Shown: positions 1 to 8,733, numbered from the stretch's first letter. The stretch: 40,693 nt of DNA from Lachnospiraceae bacterium (GCA_024682835.1 JAIKYU010000119.1:1-40693), one strand, 5' to 3'. Numbers and translations: made by a program. Notes: generated by a model not told the origin, from the letters alone.

Positions 1-30
1 AGGAACTGTTCCTCTGGTAGCCTTCCTTAT

Positions 31-59
31 TTGACTTCTGCCCGAATCTGTGCTAGAAT
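31..59 (+). promoter_or_regulatory. Sigma-A type promoter for tRNA-Leu
   Basis: The sequence shows TTGACT at 31-36 and TAGAAT at 54-59 with a 17-base spacer. Transcription would start about 15 bases before the tRNA 5' end at 80. Nothing else recognisable lies in bases 1-30. Confidence 0.75.
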
Positions 60-79
60 GCATTGCTGTCTGATGACGG

Positions 80-163
80 GCCGGTGTGTCGGAATTGGCA
101 GACGAGGCAGACTCAAAATCTGTTGATGGCAACATCGTGCGGGTTCAAGTCCCGCCACCGGCA
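80..163 (+). tRNA. tRNA-Leu, anticodon CAA
   Basis: A complete class II tRNA cloverleaf can be folded by hand. The acceptor stem is GCCGGTG paired with CACCGGC, followed by an A discriminator at 163. The anticodon stem GCAGA/TCTGT holds the loop CTCAAAA with anticodon CAA. A long variable arm (GATG...CATC) and a T arm GCGGG-TTCAAGT-CCCGC follow. The long variable arm and A73 fit leucine. The 3' CCA is not encoded. It would read UUG codons. No clear T-rich terminator follows it. Confidence 0.96.
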
Positions 164-241
164 TTCCCGTCCTCTTTCCCTGCATTCCCTTGATTGCGTT
201 TTTCCAATTGTCTTTTAAAATGCTCCGACATCATAAAAGGA

Positions 242-270
242 TTGAAAGAACGTTTCATTTCTGTTATAAT
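242..270 (+). promoter_or_regulatory. Promoter of the argH-asd-topB operon
   Basis: TTGAAA at 242-247 and a perfect TATAAT at 265-270 are separated by 17 bases. A start near 277 would give an untranslated leader of about 70 bases before argH. It is the only strong promoter seen ahead of the five overlapping genes that follow. Confidence 0.85.
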
Positions 271-311
271 ACGAAAATTATTTATCCTGAAATGATCAGT
301 GATTAACTCAC

Positions 312-326
312 CCCGCCTGCGGCGGG
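312..326 (+). promoter_or_regulatory. GC-rich hairpin just upstream of the argH ribosome binding site
   Basis: CCCGCC (312-317) and GGCGGG (321-326) form a perfect six-pair stem with a TGC loop. It lies 11 bases before the GGAGG (338-342) that serves argH. It has no T-tract, so it is not a normal terminator. It could modulate translation or mRNA stability; function is unproven. Confidence 0.45.
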
Positions 327-346
327 AGGTGACAGACGGAGGAAGT

Positions 347-1783
347 ATGGCGCAGCTTTGGGGCGGCAGATTCGAAGGAGAGACCGATCGGCTCGCGTGG
401 GCGTTCAACGCATCCATCGGCTTTGACCAGAGACTGTTTAAGGAGGACATTGAGGGCAGTATCGCACACGCGAAAATGCTCCAGAAGCAGGGAATCCTCA
501 CGGATGAGGAGGCGGGCAAGATCGTGCGCGGTCTTACCTCCATCTATGCGGACGTGTATACGGGAGGCCTTGTGGTCACGGATCAGTATGAGGACGTGCA
601 CAGCTTTGTCGAGGCCAATCTGATCGAGCGGATCGGTGATGCAGGTAAAAAGCTCCATACCGGCCGTTCCCGAAATGATCAGGTCGCAGTGGATATGCGG
701 CTGTATACCCGCAACAGGATCGTCGATATCGAGCACAGGCTCCGTGCGCTGCGCGTGGTGCTGCTTGATCTGATGAGGGCGCATGTCGATACCATCATGC
801 CGGGCTTCACCCACCTGCAGAAGGCGCAGCCGGTGACGCTTTCACATCACCTGGGGGCATATTTTGAAATGTTTACCAGAGATTCCGGAAGACTGAAGGA
901 TCTCTGCAACCGGATGAACGTCTGTCCACTGGGGGCCGGCGCACTGGCGGGAACCACCTATCCGCTGGATCGGGATTTTACCGCGACGCTGCTAGGGTTC
1001 GACGGTCCGACGCGAAACAGCATGGATTCGGTTTCGGATCGGGATTATCTGATTGAGTTTCTGTCGGCGCTTTCGATCATCATGATGCATCTCTCCCGTT
1101 TTTCGGAGGAGGTCATCCTCTGGAATTCCAACGAGTACGGATTTGTGGAGATATCGGATGCCTACTCGACGGGCTCCAGCATCATGCCGCAGAAGAAAAA
1201 CCCTGATATCGCAGAGCTCGTTCGGGGCAAGACCGGACGTGTCTACGGCGATCTGATGCAGCTGCTTGTGACGATGAAGGGGATCCCGCTGGCTTACAAT
1301 AAGGACATGCAGGAGGATAAGGAGGGAGCGTTTGACGCCATGGACACGGCGGAACACTGCCTGACCCTGTTTACGGAGATGATCCGCACCATGACATTCA
1401 AAAAAGAGGTCATGGAGCGGAGTGCCGCGAGAGGCTTTACCAACGCGACGGATGCGGCGGATTATCTGGTCGGAAAAGGGGTTCCGTTCCGGGATGCCCA
1501 CGGGATCATCGGACGGCTGGTCCTTTCCTGCATTGAAAAGAACTGCGCCATTGATGATATGACACTCGATGAGCTGAAGCGTTTTTCTGATTGCTTTGAG
1601 GAGGATGTTTTCGACGCGGTTTCCATGAAAACCTGCGTGGAAAGGCGCCTCACAACCGGCGCACCGGGCAGGGAGGCCATGCTTGCGGAGATTGCCGCTT
1701 CCGAGGAGAGTCTTCGGGAGGATTGGACGGAAAGATTTGATCAGGATTCAGACACCAGGAGAGGAGGAGAGAATGATGAGTGA
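347..1783 (+). CDS. argH: Argininosuccinate lyase
   Basis: This 478-residue protein cleaves argininosuccinate into arginine and fumarate, the last step of arginine synthesis, in the cytosol. It begins MAQLWGGRFEGETDRLAW, as the family does, and carries the fumarase/lyase signature GSSIMPQKKNPD around residues 276-287, whose serine (S277/S278) acts in catalysis. HTGRSRNDQ and TxLQKAQP blocks are also visible. Length is normal (E. coli about 457). An upstream in-frame ATG at 299 exists, but the start at 347 has the GGAGG box at 338-342 and the conserved N-terminus. The gene overlaps asd by 11 bases, so the two are probably translationally coupled. No argG is present in the window. Confidence 0.96.
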   Translation: MAQLWGGRFEGETDRLAWAFNASIGFDQRLFKEDIEGSIAHAKMLQKQGILTDEEAGKIVRGLTSIYADVYTGGLVVTDQYEDVHSFVEANLIERIGDAGKKLHTGRSRNDQVAVDMRLYTRNRIVDIEHRLRALRVVLLDLMRAHVDTIMPGFTHLQKAQPVTLSHHLGAYFEMFTRDSGRLKDLCNRMNVCPLGAGALAGTTYPLDRDFTATLLGFDGPTRNSMDSVSDRDYLIEFLSALSIIMMHLSRFSEEVILWNSNEYGFVEISDAYSTGSSIMPQKKNPDIAELVRGKTGRVYGDLMQLLVTMKGIPLAYNKDMQEDKEGAFDAMDTAEHCLTLFTEMIRTMTFKKEVMERSAARGFTNATDAADYLVGKGVPFRDAHGIIGRLVLSCIEKNCAIDDMTLDELKRFSDCFEEDVFDAVSMKTCVERRLTTGAPGREAMLAEIAASEESLREDWTERFDQDSDTRRGGENDE

Positions 1784-2861
1784 GAAGCTTCGTGTCGGAA
1801 TTTTGGGTGCAACCGGAATGGTCGGTCAGCGGTTTATTACCATTCTGGCGGATCATCCGTGGTTTGAGGTCGTGACCGTGGCGGCCAGTCCGCGTTCTGC
1901 GGGAAAGACCTATGCGGAAGCGGTGGAGGGTCGCTGGAAAATGGAAACACCGATTCCGGATTCGGTAAAATCCCTGAAGATTGTCGGCGTGGATGAGATC
2001 GAACGGATTGCCGGCGAGGTGGATTTTGTGTTTTCGGCTCTTGCGATGAGCAAGGAGGAGATACGGGATCTGGAGGAGCGTTACGCCCGGGCGGAGGTAC
2101 CGGTGGTTTCCAACAACAGCGCGCACCGTTGGACCCCGGATGTGCCGATGATTATTCCGGAGATCAATCCGGAGCACGCGGATATCATCGAATACCAGAG
2201 GAAACGGCTTGGTACGACACGCGGCTTCATCGCGGTGAAACCGAACTGCTCCATTCAAAGCTACACGCCGGTTCTGGCTGCATGGAAGAAATGGGAGCCG
2301 TTTGAAGTACTGGCGACGACCTATCAGGCGATCTCCGGCGCAGGCAAAAATTTTGAAGAATGGCCGGAAATGGTTGGCAATGTGATCCCGTTTATTTCCG
2401 GTGAGGAGGAAAAGAGTGAAAAGGAGCCGCTTAGAATCTTCGGCCATATCGAAAACGGGGAGATTATTCCGGCCGATGATATCGTGATCACGAGTCAGTG
2501 CATCCGCATTCCGGTGCTGTACGGCCATACTGCGGCGACCTTCGTGAAACTGAAGAAGAAGGCAACGAAGGAGGAACTGATCGAGGCGCTGAAGAACTTT
2601 TCCGGTGATCCGCAGAGATTGGAGCTTCCGGGCGCTCCCAAACAGTTTATTCAGTTTTTTGAGGAGGATAACCGTCCGCAGGTGGCACTTGATGTCAATT
2701 ATGAGCGCGGAATGGGTGTGAGCATCGGACGGCTCCGAGAGGATACGCTTTTTGACTGGAAATTCGTCGGTCTCTCCCATAACACGATGCGCGGAGCAGC
2801 CGGCGGAGCGGTGCTTTGCGCCGAGCTTCTGAAGGCCAAAGGCTATATCGGGAAGAAATAA
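1773..2861 (+). CDS. asd: Aspartate-semialdehyde dehydrogenase, archaeal/fungal type
   Basis: The enzyme makes aspartate semialdehyde from aspartyl phosphate with NADPH, feeding lysine, diaminopimelate, threonine and methionine synthesis. The 362-residue sequence opens with the dinucleotide-binding loop GILGATGMVGQ and has the catalytic cysteine in KPNCSIQSY (C159). The spacing and the GMGVSIGRL segment near the C-terminus match the archaeal/yeast-like class rather than the E. coli class; this class is known from several clostridia. Two adjacent ATGs (1773, 1776) follow GAGGAGGAGAG; either could be used. The start lies inside the end of argH. The next gene begins a few bases after the asd stop or inside its last codons. 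Confidence 0.93.
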   Translation: MMSEKLRVGILGATGMVGQRFITILADHPWFEVVTVAASPRSAGKTYAEAVEGRWKMETPIPDSVKSLKIVGVDEIERIAGEVDFVFSALAMSKEEIRDLEERYARAEVPVVSNNSAHRWTPDVPMIIPEINPEHADIIEYQRKRLGTTRGFIAVKPNCSIQSYTPVLAAWKKWEPFEVLATTYQAISGAGKNFEEWPEMVGNVIPFISGEEEKSEKEPLRIFGHIENGEIIPADDIVITSQCIRIPVLYGHTAATFVKLKKKATKEELIEALKNFSGDPQRLELPGAPKQFIQFFEEDNRPQVALDVNYERGMGVSIGRLREDTLFDWKFVGLSHNTMRGAAGGAVLCAELLKAKGYIGKK

Positions 2862-2869
2862 CGCCGGAC

Positions 2870-4252
2870 ATGCTGGATGAGGCGAATGCGCAGACGCTTG
2901 CGGTATTGAGACGATATGCAGATGGCGACAGCAACGCTGCCGTCATCTGCTATGGCAGTTCCTATATTGAGCGCACATCTCTGATCAGGGCTTTTTTGCG
3001 CGGCCGAACCGTATTCACGTACACGGCCTGTTGCGTGAGCGACCGGGAACAGCGTCGGAGACTGGCTGCGGAACTGGGAGCCAGGGGGGGCTCCCTTCCG
3101 GAGGATCCGGACTATCTGTCCATTTTTGAGAGAATATCGGCAAGTCTTTCCGGTGACGGCAGATTGGTTGTTCTGCTGGATCATTTTGAGCATTTCTTCT
3201 ATGAACGAAACAGTTTCCTGAAAGCATTGTTTTCATGGCTGGACAATCCCGCCTGCGCTGGCAGGATTTTTGTCCTTCTTCTTTCCGATGCGGAGGTCTG
3301 GGTGGAGAATGCCTTTGTCTCCCGCGCCGGCGCGGAGGCATCGAAGATTTCCGGATTTGTCAAGCTCCGGGAGAGCCGTTTCCTGACACTCAGGAAATCC
3401 TTTCCAACGCTTTCCATGCGCGATGCCGTCTGCCTCTATTCCGTGTTCGGCGGGGAGACGGTTCTGTGGGAGTCCTATCGTCCGGAACGCTCTTTTCGGG
3501 AGAATATCTGCACCCTTTTTCTGGAGCAGGAACATCCGTTTTTCAGAAATCTGCCGATGGAACGATTGAAGGAGCTGGTGCGTGAACCGGCAATCTATGC
3601 GACCATTCTTGCCAATCTGGCATCCGGCAATGAAAAGCTCAATGATCTTTTTCACGCGACACGGATTCCGAGAGCCAAGCTATCGGTGTATATGAAGACG
3701 CTGATGGCACCGGGCTATGTGGAAAAGGTTTTTTCATACGGTACGGAAGGGACTGCCCGGACAAAAAAGGGCGTCTATCGCATCAGCAATGCCTTTTTCC
3801 GTTTTTTCTACACCTGCATTTATCCCCATGAAAGCGCGCTCTGGGGGATGGCGGCCGATAAAGCCTATGATCTGTATCTGGTTCCCACGCTGTCGTCACC
3901 CGCAAATGTTGCTTTTCGAAGGATCTGCACGGAGTATATCGAGCGCCTGAACGAGCAGGAGAGGCTTCCCTTTGCAATTGAAGATATGGGGGAGTGGAAC
4001 GGAAAGGCCGGGATCATTGATATGGTTGCGGAGAGCGGGACCGGAGAGGCACTGATCGGTATGTGCGCCTATGACCGGGTGCTGACGGAGGAGGATTATC
4101 ATTTTCTCATGCAATATGCGGGACAGGCAGGGTTTCATGCGGACTACTGTTATCTTTTTTCGGGAGCGGGCTTTGGGGCGGAGCTTGCCGCTGCCGCAAA
4201 ACATGTCAGCGGTCTCAGGCTGATCGGACTGGAAGAACTGGCACATGGCTAA
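2870..4252 (+). CDS. Degenerate AAA-type ATPase with C-terminal nuclease-like domain (DUF234-like)
   Basis: The 460-residue protein has the layout of the prokaryotic AAA/DUF234 family: an N-terminal P-loop domain, a winged-helix middle part and a C-terminal PD-(D/E)XK-like domain. The nucleotide site is clearly altered. The P-loop reads GSSYIERTS (29-37), so the usual Gly-Lys is Glu-Arg. The Walker B region reads LVVLLDHFEH, with D104 kept but no DE pair. The C-terminal core WNGKAGIIDMVA is followed by GMCAYD where active relatives have an ECK-like motif. Function is unknown; it may be a binding or scaffold protein. ATG 2870 has only a weak upstream GGAAG; an in-frame TTG at 2816 inside asd is an alternative start. 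It overlaps topB by 8 bases. The family assignment is by motif memory only. Confidence 0.7.
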   Translation: MLDEANAQTLAVLRRYADGDSNAAVICYGSSYIERTSLIRAFLRGRTVFTYTACCVSDREQRRRLAAELGARGGSLPEDPDYLSIFERISASLSGDGRLVVLLDHFEHFFYERNSFLKALFSWLDNPACAGRIFVLLLSDAEVWVENAFVSRAGAEASKISGFVKLRESRFLTLRKSFPTLSMRDAVCLYSVFGGETVLWESYRPERSFRENICTLFLEQEHPFFRNLPMERLKELVREPAIYATILANLASGNEKLNDLFHATRIPRAKLSVYMKTLMAPGYVEKVFSYGTEGTARTKKGVYRISNAFFRFFYTCIYPHESALWGMAADKAYDLYLVPTLSSPANVAFRRICTEYIERLNEQERLPFAIEDMGEWNGKAGIIDMVAESGTGEALIGMCAYDRVLTEEDYHFLMQYAGQAGFHADYCYLFSGAGFGAELAAAAKHVSGLRLIGLEELAHG

Positions 4253-6479
4253 AAAACTGTTTATTGCTGAAAAACCGAGTGTGGCAAGGCAGTTCGCCGG
4301 TGCGCTTGGCTACCGGATGAGCAACCGGGACGGCTTTATGGAGAGCGAGGAGGCCGTGATCACCTGGTGCGTCGGGCATCTGGTTTCCATGAGCTACCCG
4401 GAGGCCTACGACGAGAAATATAAACGCTGGTCCCTTGCAACCATCCCCTTCATTCCGACGGAGTGGAAATATGAGGTGATTCCCGCCGTATCCAGGCAGT
4501 TTGCCATTGTGGCAGGGCTTCTGAACAGGCCGGATGTGGACACGATCTACATCTGTACGGACTCCGGACGGGAGGGGGAGTATATCTATCGTCTGGTGGA
4601 TGCGCAGGCACACGTGACGGGAAAGGAAAAGAAACGCGTATGGATCGACTCCCAGACGGATGAGGAAATCCTGAGGGGCATCCGCGAGGCAAAGGACGAC
4701 TCGGCCTACGACGGACTTGGTGCGGCAGCCTATCTGCGCGCCAAGGAGGATTATCTCATGGGGATCAATTTTTCCCGTGCCCTCACACTGAAATATGGTC
4801 CCGTGATCCAGCAGTGCCTCGGCGCTGAAAAACGCTGTGTCATCGCGGTTGGCCGGGTCATGACCTGCGTGCTGGGCATCGTTGTAGAACGGGAGAGAGA
4901 GATCCGCTCCTTTGTCCCCACGCCCTTTTACCGGATCGAGGCGGATGCTGCGGCACCGGGCGTGTCCTTTAAAACCCGCTGGGTTGTCAATGAGCGCAGC
5001 CCGTATCATCAGTCGCCTGCGCTGTATAAGGAAAACGGTTTTCTGAAAAAAGAGGACGCGCAGAAACTGATCGATGCGGTCTTTTTAAACGGGAATGGTC
5101 AGCCCGCAACAGCGGATGCGGTCATCGAAAAGCTGGAGCGCAAGACGGAGAAGAAAAATGCGCCGCTTCTTTACAACCTGGCAGAGCTCCAGAACGACTG
5201 TTCAAGACTGTTTAAGCTGAGCCCGGATGAGACGTTGACGATTGCGCAGGAACTGTACGAAAAGAAGCTGACCACCTACCCCAGAACGGACGCCCGCGTG
5301 CTTTCCACCGCCATTGCGAAGGAGATTAAAAAGAACATTGACGGACTGACGGGGGTGCCGGCTGTTTCCGTTTACGCGAAGGCGATTCTGCAGCATGAAT
5401 CCTACAAAGGGATCGAAAAAACGCGCTACGTTAATGACAAGGCGATCACGGATCACTATGCGATCATACCGACCGGACAGGGGCTGGGCGCACTGAAGAA
5501 CCTGAATCCGATGACCGCAAAGGTCTATGAGCTGATCTGCAGGCGATTTCTTGCCGTGTTTTACCCGCAGGCCATCTGGCAGAAGACGGCTCTTATTCTG
5601 GGAGTAACGACGGGAAGCGGGACAGAAACCTTCCGTGCTTCCTTCAAGGCGCTTCAGTCCAAGGGCTATCTGCATGTGCTGGATACGGGAAAGCGAAAAA
5701 ATAAGGACGACGGACAGGAAAAAAAGACGGGCGAGGAAGCGGAGACATCCGGGGATGGCTCTGAAAATGACAGACAGAATAAGGATGAGGAGGAGGTTAC
5801 ACTAACCGGCGAGGAAATGCTTGAGGCTTTATCAAAGCTGAAGAAAGGAAGCCATATGACGCTCGCGGATCCGCAGGTGAAAGAAGGAGAGACCTCGCCG
5901 CCCAAACGCTACAGCTCCGGCACGATGATTCTGACCATGGAGAATGCCGGACAGTTTATTGAGGATGAGGAGCTGCGTGCCCAGATTCGGGGCAGCGGGA
6001 TCGGGACGAGTGCCACTCGTGCGGGCATTCTGGAAAAGCTGTTCAAAAACCGGTATCTGTCCCTGAACAAAAAGACACAGATTATCACGCCCACGCTGCT
6101 TGGAGAAATGATTTACGATACCATCGCCTGCTCCATGAAGCCCATGCTCAATCCGGCGCTGACGGCAAGCTGGGAAAAGGGATTGACGATGGTCGCGGCC
6201 GGCGAACTGGGGGAAGAGGAGTACATGCAGAAACTGGACGGTTTCGTGCGCAGGCGGACGGACAGCGCCAAAGAGGCAGATTACTCCGCCCTGCTTCGGC
6301 AGCAGTTTCATGCGATAGCCGGATTGTATCCGGCGTGGAAGGACAGCGGCGGCACCCATTACCATAAAAGCGGCAGGGCCGGATCCGGGCGGAAAAAGGG
6401 AGACGGTTCATCAGGAACGGGAAACAGAAAGACTGGACATAAACGAAATAACGCAAACGGAGGAACGAAAAATGGTTAA
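4245..6479 (+). CDS. topB: DNA topoisomerase III (type IA)
   Basis: This 744-residue protein relaxes negative supercoils and decatenates DNA through a transient single-strand break. The toprim domain starts KLFIAEKPSVARQ and contains TDSGREGEYIYR; the DxG form of the metal motif is also seen in other Gram-positive TopB proteins. The catalytic tyrosine is Y345 in TTYPRTDAR. GIGTSATRAGI lies near residue 590. A charged, Asp/Glu/Lys-rich insert occupies about residues 483-527, and the C-terminus is a Gly/Lys/Asn-rich basic tail without the Cys4 zinc fingers of longer type IA enzymes. It overlaps both neighbours by 8 bases, so the set is one operon. Chromosomal TopB is normal; I see no conjugation genes that would mark an integrative element. 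Confidence 0.94.
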   Translation: MAKKLFIAEKPSVARQFAGALGYRMSNRDGFMESEEAVITWCVGHLVSMSYPEAYDEKYKRWSLATIPFIPTEWKYEVIPAVSRQFAIVAGLLNRPDVDTIYICTDSGREGEYIYRLVDAQAHVTGKEKKRVWIDSQTDEEILRGIREAKDDSAYDGLGAAAYLRAKEDYLMGINFSRALTLKYGPVIQQCLGAEKRCVIAVGRVMTCVLGIVVEREREIRSFVPTPFYRIEADAAAPGVSFKTRWVVNERSPYHQSPALYKENGFLKKEDAQKLIDAVFLNGNGQPATADAVIEKLERKTEKKNAPLLYNLAELQNDCSRLFKLSPDETLTIAQELYEKKLTTYPRTDARVLSTAIAKEIKKNIDGLTGVPAVSVYAKAILQHESYKGIEKTRYVNDKAITDHYAIIPTGQGLGALKNLNPMTAKVYELICRRFLAVFYPQAIWQKTALILGVTTGSGTETFRASFKALQSKGYLHVLDTGKRKNKDDGQEKKTGEEAETSGDGSENDRQNKDEEEVTLTGEEMLEALSKLKKGSHMTLADPQVKEGETSPPKRYSSGTMILTMENAGQFIEDEELRAQIRGSGIGTSATRAGILEKLFKNRYLSLNKKTQIITPTLLGEMIYDTIACSMKPMLNPALTASWEKGLTMVAAGELGEEEYMQKLDGFVRRRTDSAKEADYSALLRQQFHAIAGLYPAWKDSGGTHYHKSGRAGSGRKKGDGSSGTGNRKTGHKRNNANGGTKNG

Positions 6480-7143
6480 TGACTATTCCATTGAAAAACT
6501 CTATGATCTAAACGAAACCATCGCTGCGGATTACCTGCGCGGCTTTACCTATCCCTGGGAGGCGCTTGGTGGGATTGCCCGCTTTCTGGAAGAACTGGGA
6601 GCGAGTCTTCCAGCAGACCGGTATGAGAAGCGCGGGGAGAATATCTGGGTCGCCCGCTCAGCAAAGATTCATCCCGCAGCCAACATCACAGGATCCTGCA
6701 TTATCGATGAGGAGGCGGAGCTGCGTCCCGGCGCTTTCATCCGCGGAGCGGTCATTGTCGGAAAAAACGCCACGGTCGGCAATTCCTGCGAGTGTAAGAA
6801 TTCCATTCTGTTTAACCGCGCGGAGGTGCCGCATTTTAACTATATCGGTGATTCCATTCTCGGCTTTCGGGCGCATATGGGAGCCGGAGCCATCACCTCG
6901 AATATCAAGAGCGACAGGAAAAACGTGGTGCTGCGGGACGGAGATGAAGTGGTGGAAACGGGTCTGCGCAAGATGGGCGCCATGCTGGGGGATCACGTGG
7001 AGGTCGGCTGTAATTCGGTATTGAATCCCGGTACAGTGATCGGGCGGAATTCCCGCGTTTATCCGCTTTCTTCCGTGCGCGGATTCGTGCCGGCGTCACA
7101 CATTTTCAAAGCGCCGGGCAAACTCTCCGCCATCCATTCATGA
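6472..7143 (+). CDS. Left-handed beta-helix (hexapeptide) protein, GlmU C-terminal-like
   Basis: The 223-residue protein has an alpha-helical N-terminal stretch (1-65) followed by imperfect hexapeptide repeats such as IHPAANITG, AELRPGAFIRG, AVIVGKNATVG and NSVLNPGTVIGRNS. Asn-rich turns and HFNYIGDSILG resemble the acetyltransferase half of GlmU and of sugar-1-phosphate nucleotidylyltransferases. The nucleotidyltransferase half is absent, so it is probably an acyltransferase or a binding protein rather than a UDP-GlcNAc pyrophosphorylase, a name such proteins often receive. GGAGGAACGAAA sits just before ATG 6472. It overlaps topB by 8 bases and is the last gene of the argH operon. Confidence 0.8.
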   Translation: MVNDYSIEKLYDLNETIAADYLRGFTYPWEALGGIARFLEELGASLPADRYEKRGENIWVARSAKIHPAANITGSCIIDEEAELRPGAFIRGAVIVGKNATVGNSCECKNSILFNRAEVPHFNYIGDSILGFRAHMGAGAITSNIKSDRKNVVLRDGDEVVETGLRKMGAMLGDHVEVGCNSVLNPGTVIGRNSRVYPLSSVRGFVPASHIFKAPGKLSAIHS

Positions 7144-7216
7144 CATCAAACCGTCCATTGATGACATCGGCCTTATTTCCGACACTCTGTTTGCCGAGAT
7201 AGTTATCGTAGAGGCG

Positions 7217-7294
7217 GTGCGAAGGAGCGCACAAGTCCAGGTGACCAGAAAGGTTCCAGGGAGGAACCGGTCAACCCGGGTTTGTGCGCTTTTT
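7217..7294 (+). promoter_or_regulatory. Leader with terminator-like and competing hairpins
   Basis: GCGCACAA (7227-7234) pairs perfectly with TTGTGCGC (7282-7289), followed by five T at 7290-7294. Inside are GGTGACC/GGTCAACC (one bulged A) and GGTTCC/GGAACC, making a long rod. Upstream GTGCG (7217-7221) can instead pair with CGCAC (7228-7232), which would break the outer stem. This is the geometry of an attenuator or riboswitch expression platform. No known riboswitch class fits what I can read. It ends 22 bases before the next gene's start. No clear promoter was found between 7144 and 7216. Confidence 0.55.
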
Positions 7295-7316
7295 CGTTGT
7301 GAAAGGGGGTAGGCAA

Positions 7317-8720
7317 ATGATAATTACAGGCAGTTCCATTCGGATGGCGGCGAAGACGAGCTACACGGTCTACGGTTCGGACGGGAGAGTGACAGAGAAG
7401 ACAACGGAGGGGGCTTCCTTTGAGGAACAGCTGCAGCAGGGCCTTGGCGATTCGGAAAACCTGTTTGCCGGTTATGACAGACAGGGAAATCTTCTGTCCG
7501 GTGGAAATGGAGGGGTCGGCGGGATCCGGCAGTCGATGCTTCCGGCCTTCAGCGCGGAGACCGGATTGCGCAACTCCCTGCTGCGCATGATTTTCGGCGG
7601 ATTCCTTCAGGCAGGGATGTCCTACGGCGGGCTTTCTGCAACGGGCGCGTCTGCGACAGGCGGCTCTGCCGCATTCACGCAGATCCGGCAGGCGGAAGCG
7701 GAGGAACTCTCCTTCCGGGCAGCAGGCCGGGCGATGACGGAGGATGGGAGGAGCCTCTCGTTTGACATCAATCTGAATCTTTCCAGAACCTTTGTTGAAA
7801 TGACGCAGCTGTCCGTGCCCTCGCTGGCGGGTGTGCTCATGGATCCGCTGGTGGTAAATGTGGGAACGGCCATCGCCCACGTCTCCGATCAGTTCTTCCG
7901 TTTTGATCTCGATGCGGACGGTATGGAGGAGGATGTGGCGATGATCGAGAGCGGGAGCGGTTTCCTGGCGCTTGACAAGAATGAGGACGGCATTATCAAT
8001 GACGGTTCGGAACTCTTCGGGGCTGTTTCCGGTGACGGCTTCGGTGACCTCAGACAGTATGATGACGACGGAAACGGGTGGATTGACGAGAATGACGCGA
8101 TCTTCTCGAAGCTCCGTGTCTGGTATCGAAACGGGGACGGAACAGACGAACTGGTGGATCTGCGTGAGGCGGACATCGGCGCAATCTATCTGGGAGAGCA
8201 GGCGACGGAATTCCATCTGACCGGATCGGGAAACCGGCAAAACGGGATGATGCGTTCGACGGGGATGTTTTTCCGTGAGAGCGGAGGGGTCGGAACGATT
8301 CAGCATATCGATCTGATGACGCGATCAAAGGAGAGCAGGGAGATCGGCGGCGAGAATTTTGTGTCCGGATACGGAACTGTCCGCAAACCGGTGTCCGATG
8401 TGCTGGTGGTGCCGGGCAGGATCGTTGACAGGAAAACGCGTCAGGAGACGGACGATACGGAGGAAAAGGATTCTATGAGCGAAGCGGAGCGCCGCACGAA
8501 GCAGGCGGAGGAAAGGGAACGCCTCAAAGAGGACGCAAAGCGAAGAAAAGAGGAGAAAAAACGCAGGAATGAGGAGCTGATAAAGAAGGCACAGGAGCGG
8601 CGGGAGGAAGAGGAGGAACGCGTGGAAGAACTCTTTGCCGACAGAAAACAGCGGCGGGAGGATGCAATGGAATACATGGAAAAGCGAAGAGAAGATTACG
8701 AAAAATCGTTAACAGCATGA
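7317..8720 (+). CDS. EF-hand-type calcium-binding protein with C-terminal coiled coil
   Basis: I do not know a named function for this 467-residue protein. It has no signal peptide or membrane segment. Residues 70-120 are Gly/Ala/Ser-rich. Three Asp-rich loops of EF-hand type follow: FDLDADGMEED (196-206), LDKNEDGIINDGSELFG (219-235) and YDDDGNGWIDENDAIF (248-263). A conserved-looking block IGAIYLGEQATEFHL comes next, a combination I associate with uncharacterised bacterial EF-hand proteins. Residues 388-467 are almost entirely Glu/Lys/Arg and predict a long coiled coil. ATG 7317 follows AAGGGGGT; the in-frame GTG at 7284 falls inside the leader hairpin and is less likely. A strong promoter follows the gene, so it is probably a single unit. 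Confidence 0.75.
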   Translation: MIITGSSIRMAAKTSYTVYGSDGRVTEKTTEGASFEEQLQQGLGDSENLFAGYDRQGNLLSGGNGGVGGIRQSMLPAFSAETGLRNSLLRMIFGGFLQAGMSYGGLSATGASATGGSAAFTQIRQAEAEELSFRAAGRAMTEDGRSLSFDINLNLSRTFVEMTQLSVPSLAGVLMDPLVVNVGTAIAHVSDQFFRFDLDADGMEEDVAMIESGSGFLALDKNEDGIINDGSELFGAVSGDGFGDLRQYDDDGNGWIDENDAIFSKLRVWYRNGDGTDELVDLREADIGAIYLGEQATEFHLTGSGNRQNGMMRSTGMFFRESGGVGTIQHIDLMTRSKESREIGGENFVSGYGTVRKPVSDVLVVPGRIVDRKTRQETDDTEEKDSMSEAERRTKQAEERERLKEDAKRRKEEKKRRNEELIKKAQERREEEEERVEELFADRKQRREDAMEYMEKRREDYEKSLTA

Positions 8721-8733
8721 TCGCCGGTTTCTT

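Noticed and set aside
4245..6479. topB as the mark of an integrated conjugative element
   Set aside because: No relaxase, type IV secretion, integrase or attachment-site repeats are present, and flanking genes are housekeeping genes in the same operon.
7195..7290. Lysine, SAM-I, glutamine or c-di-GMP riboswitch upstream of the EF-hand gene
   Set aside because: Short look-alikes exist (GTAGAGGCGGTGCGA, CGAAGGAGCGC), but the remaining conserved core of each class is absent.
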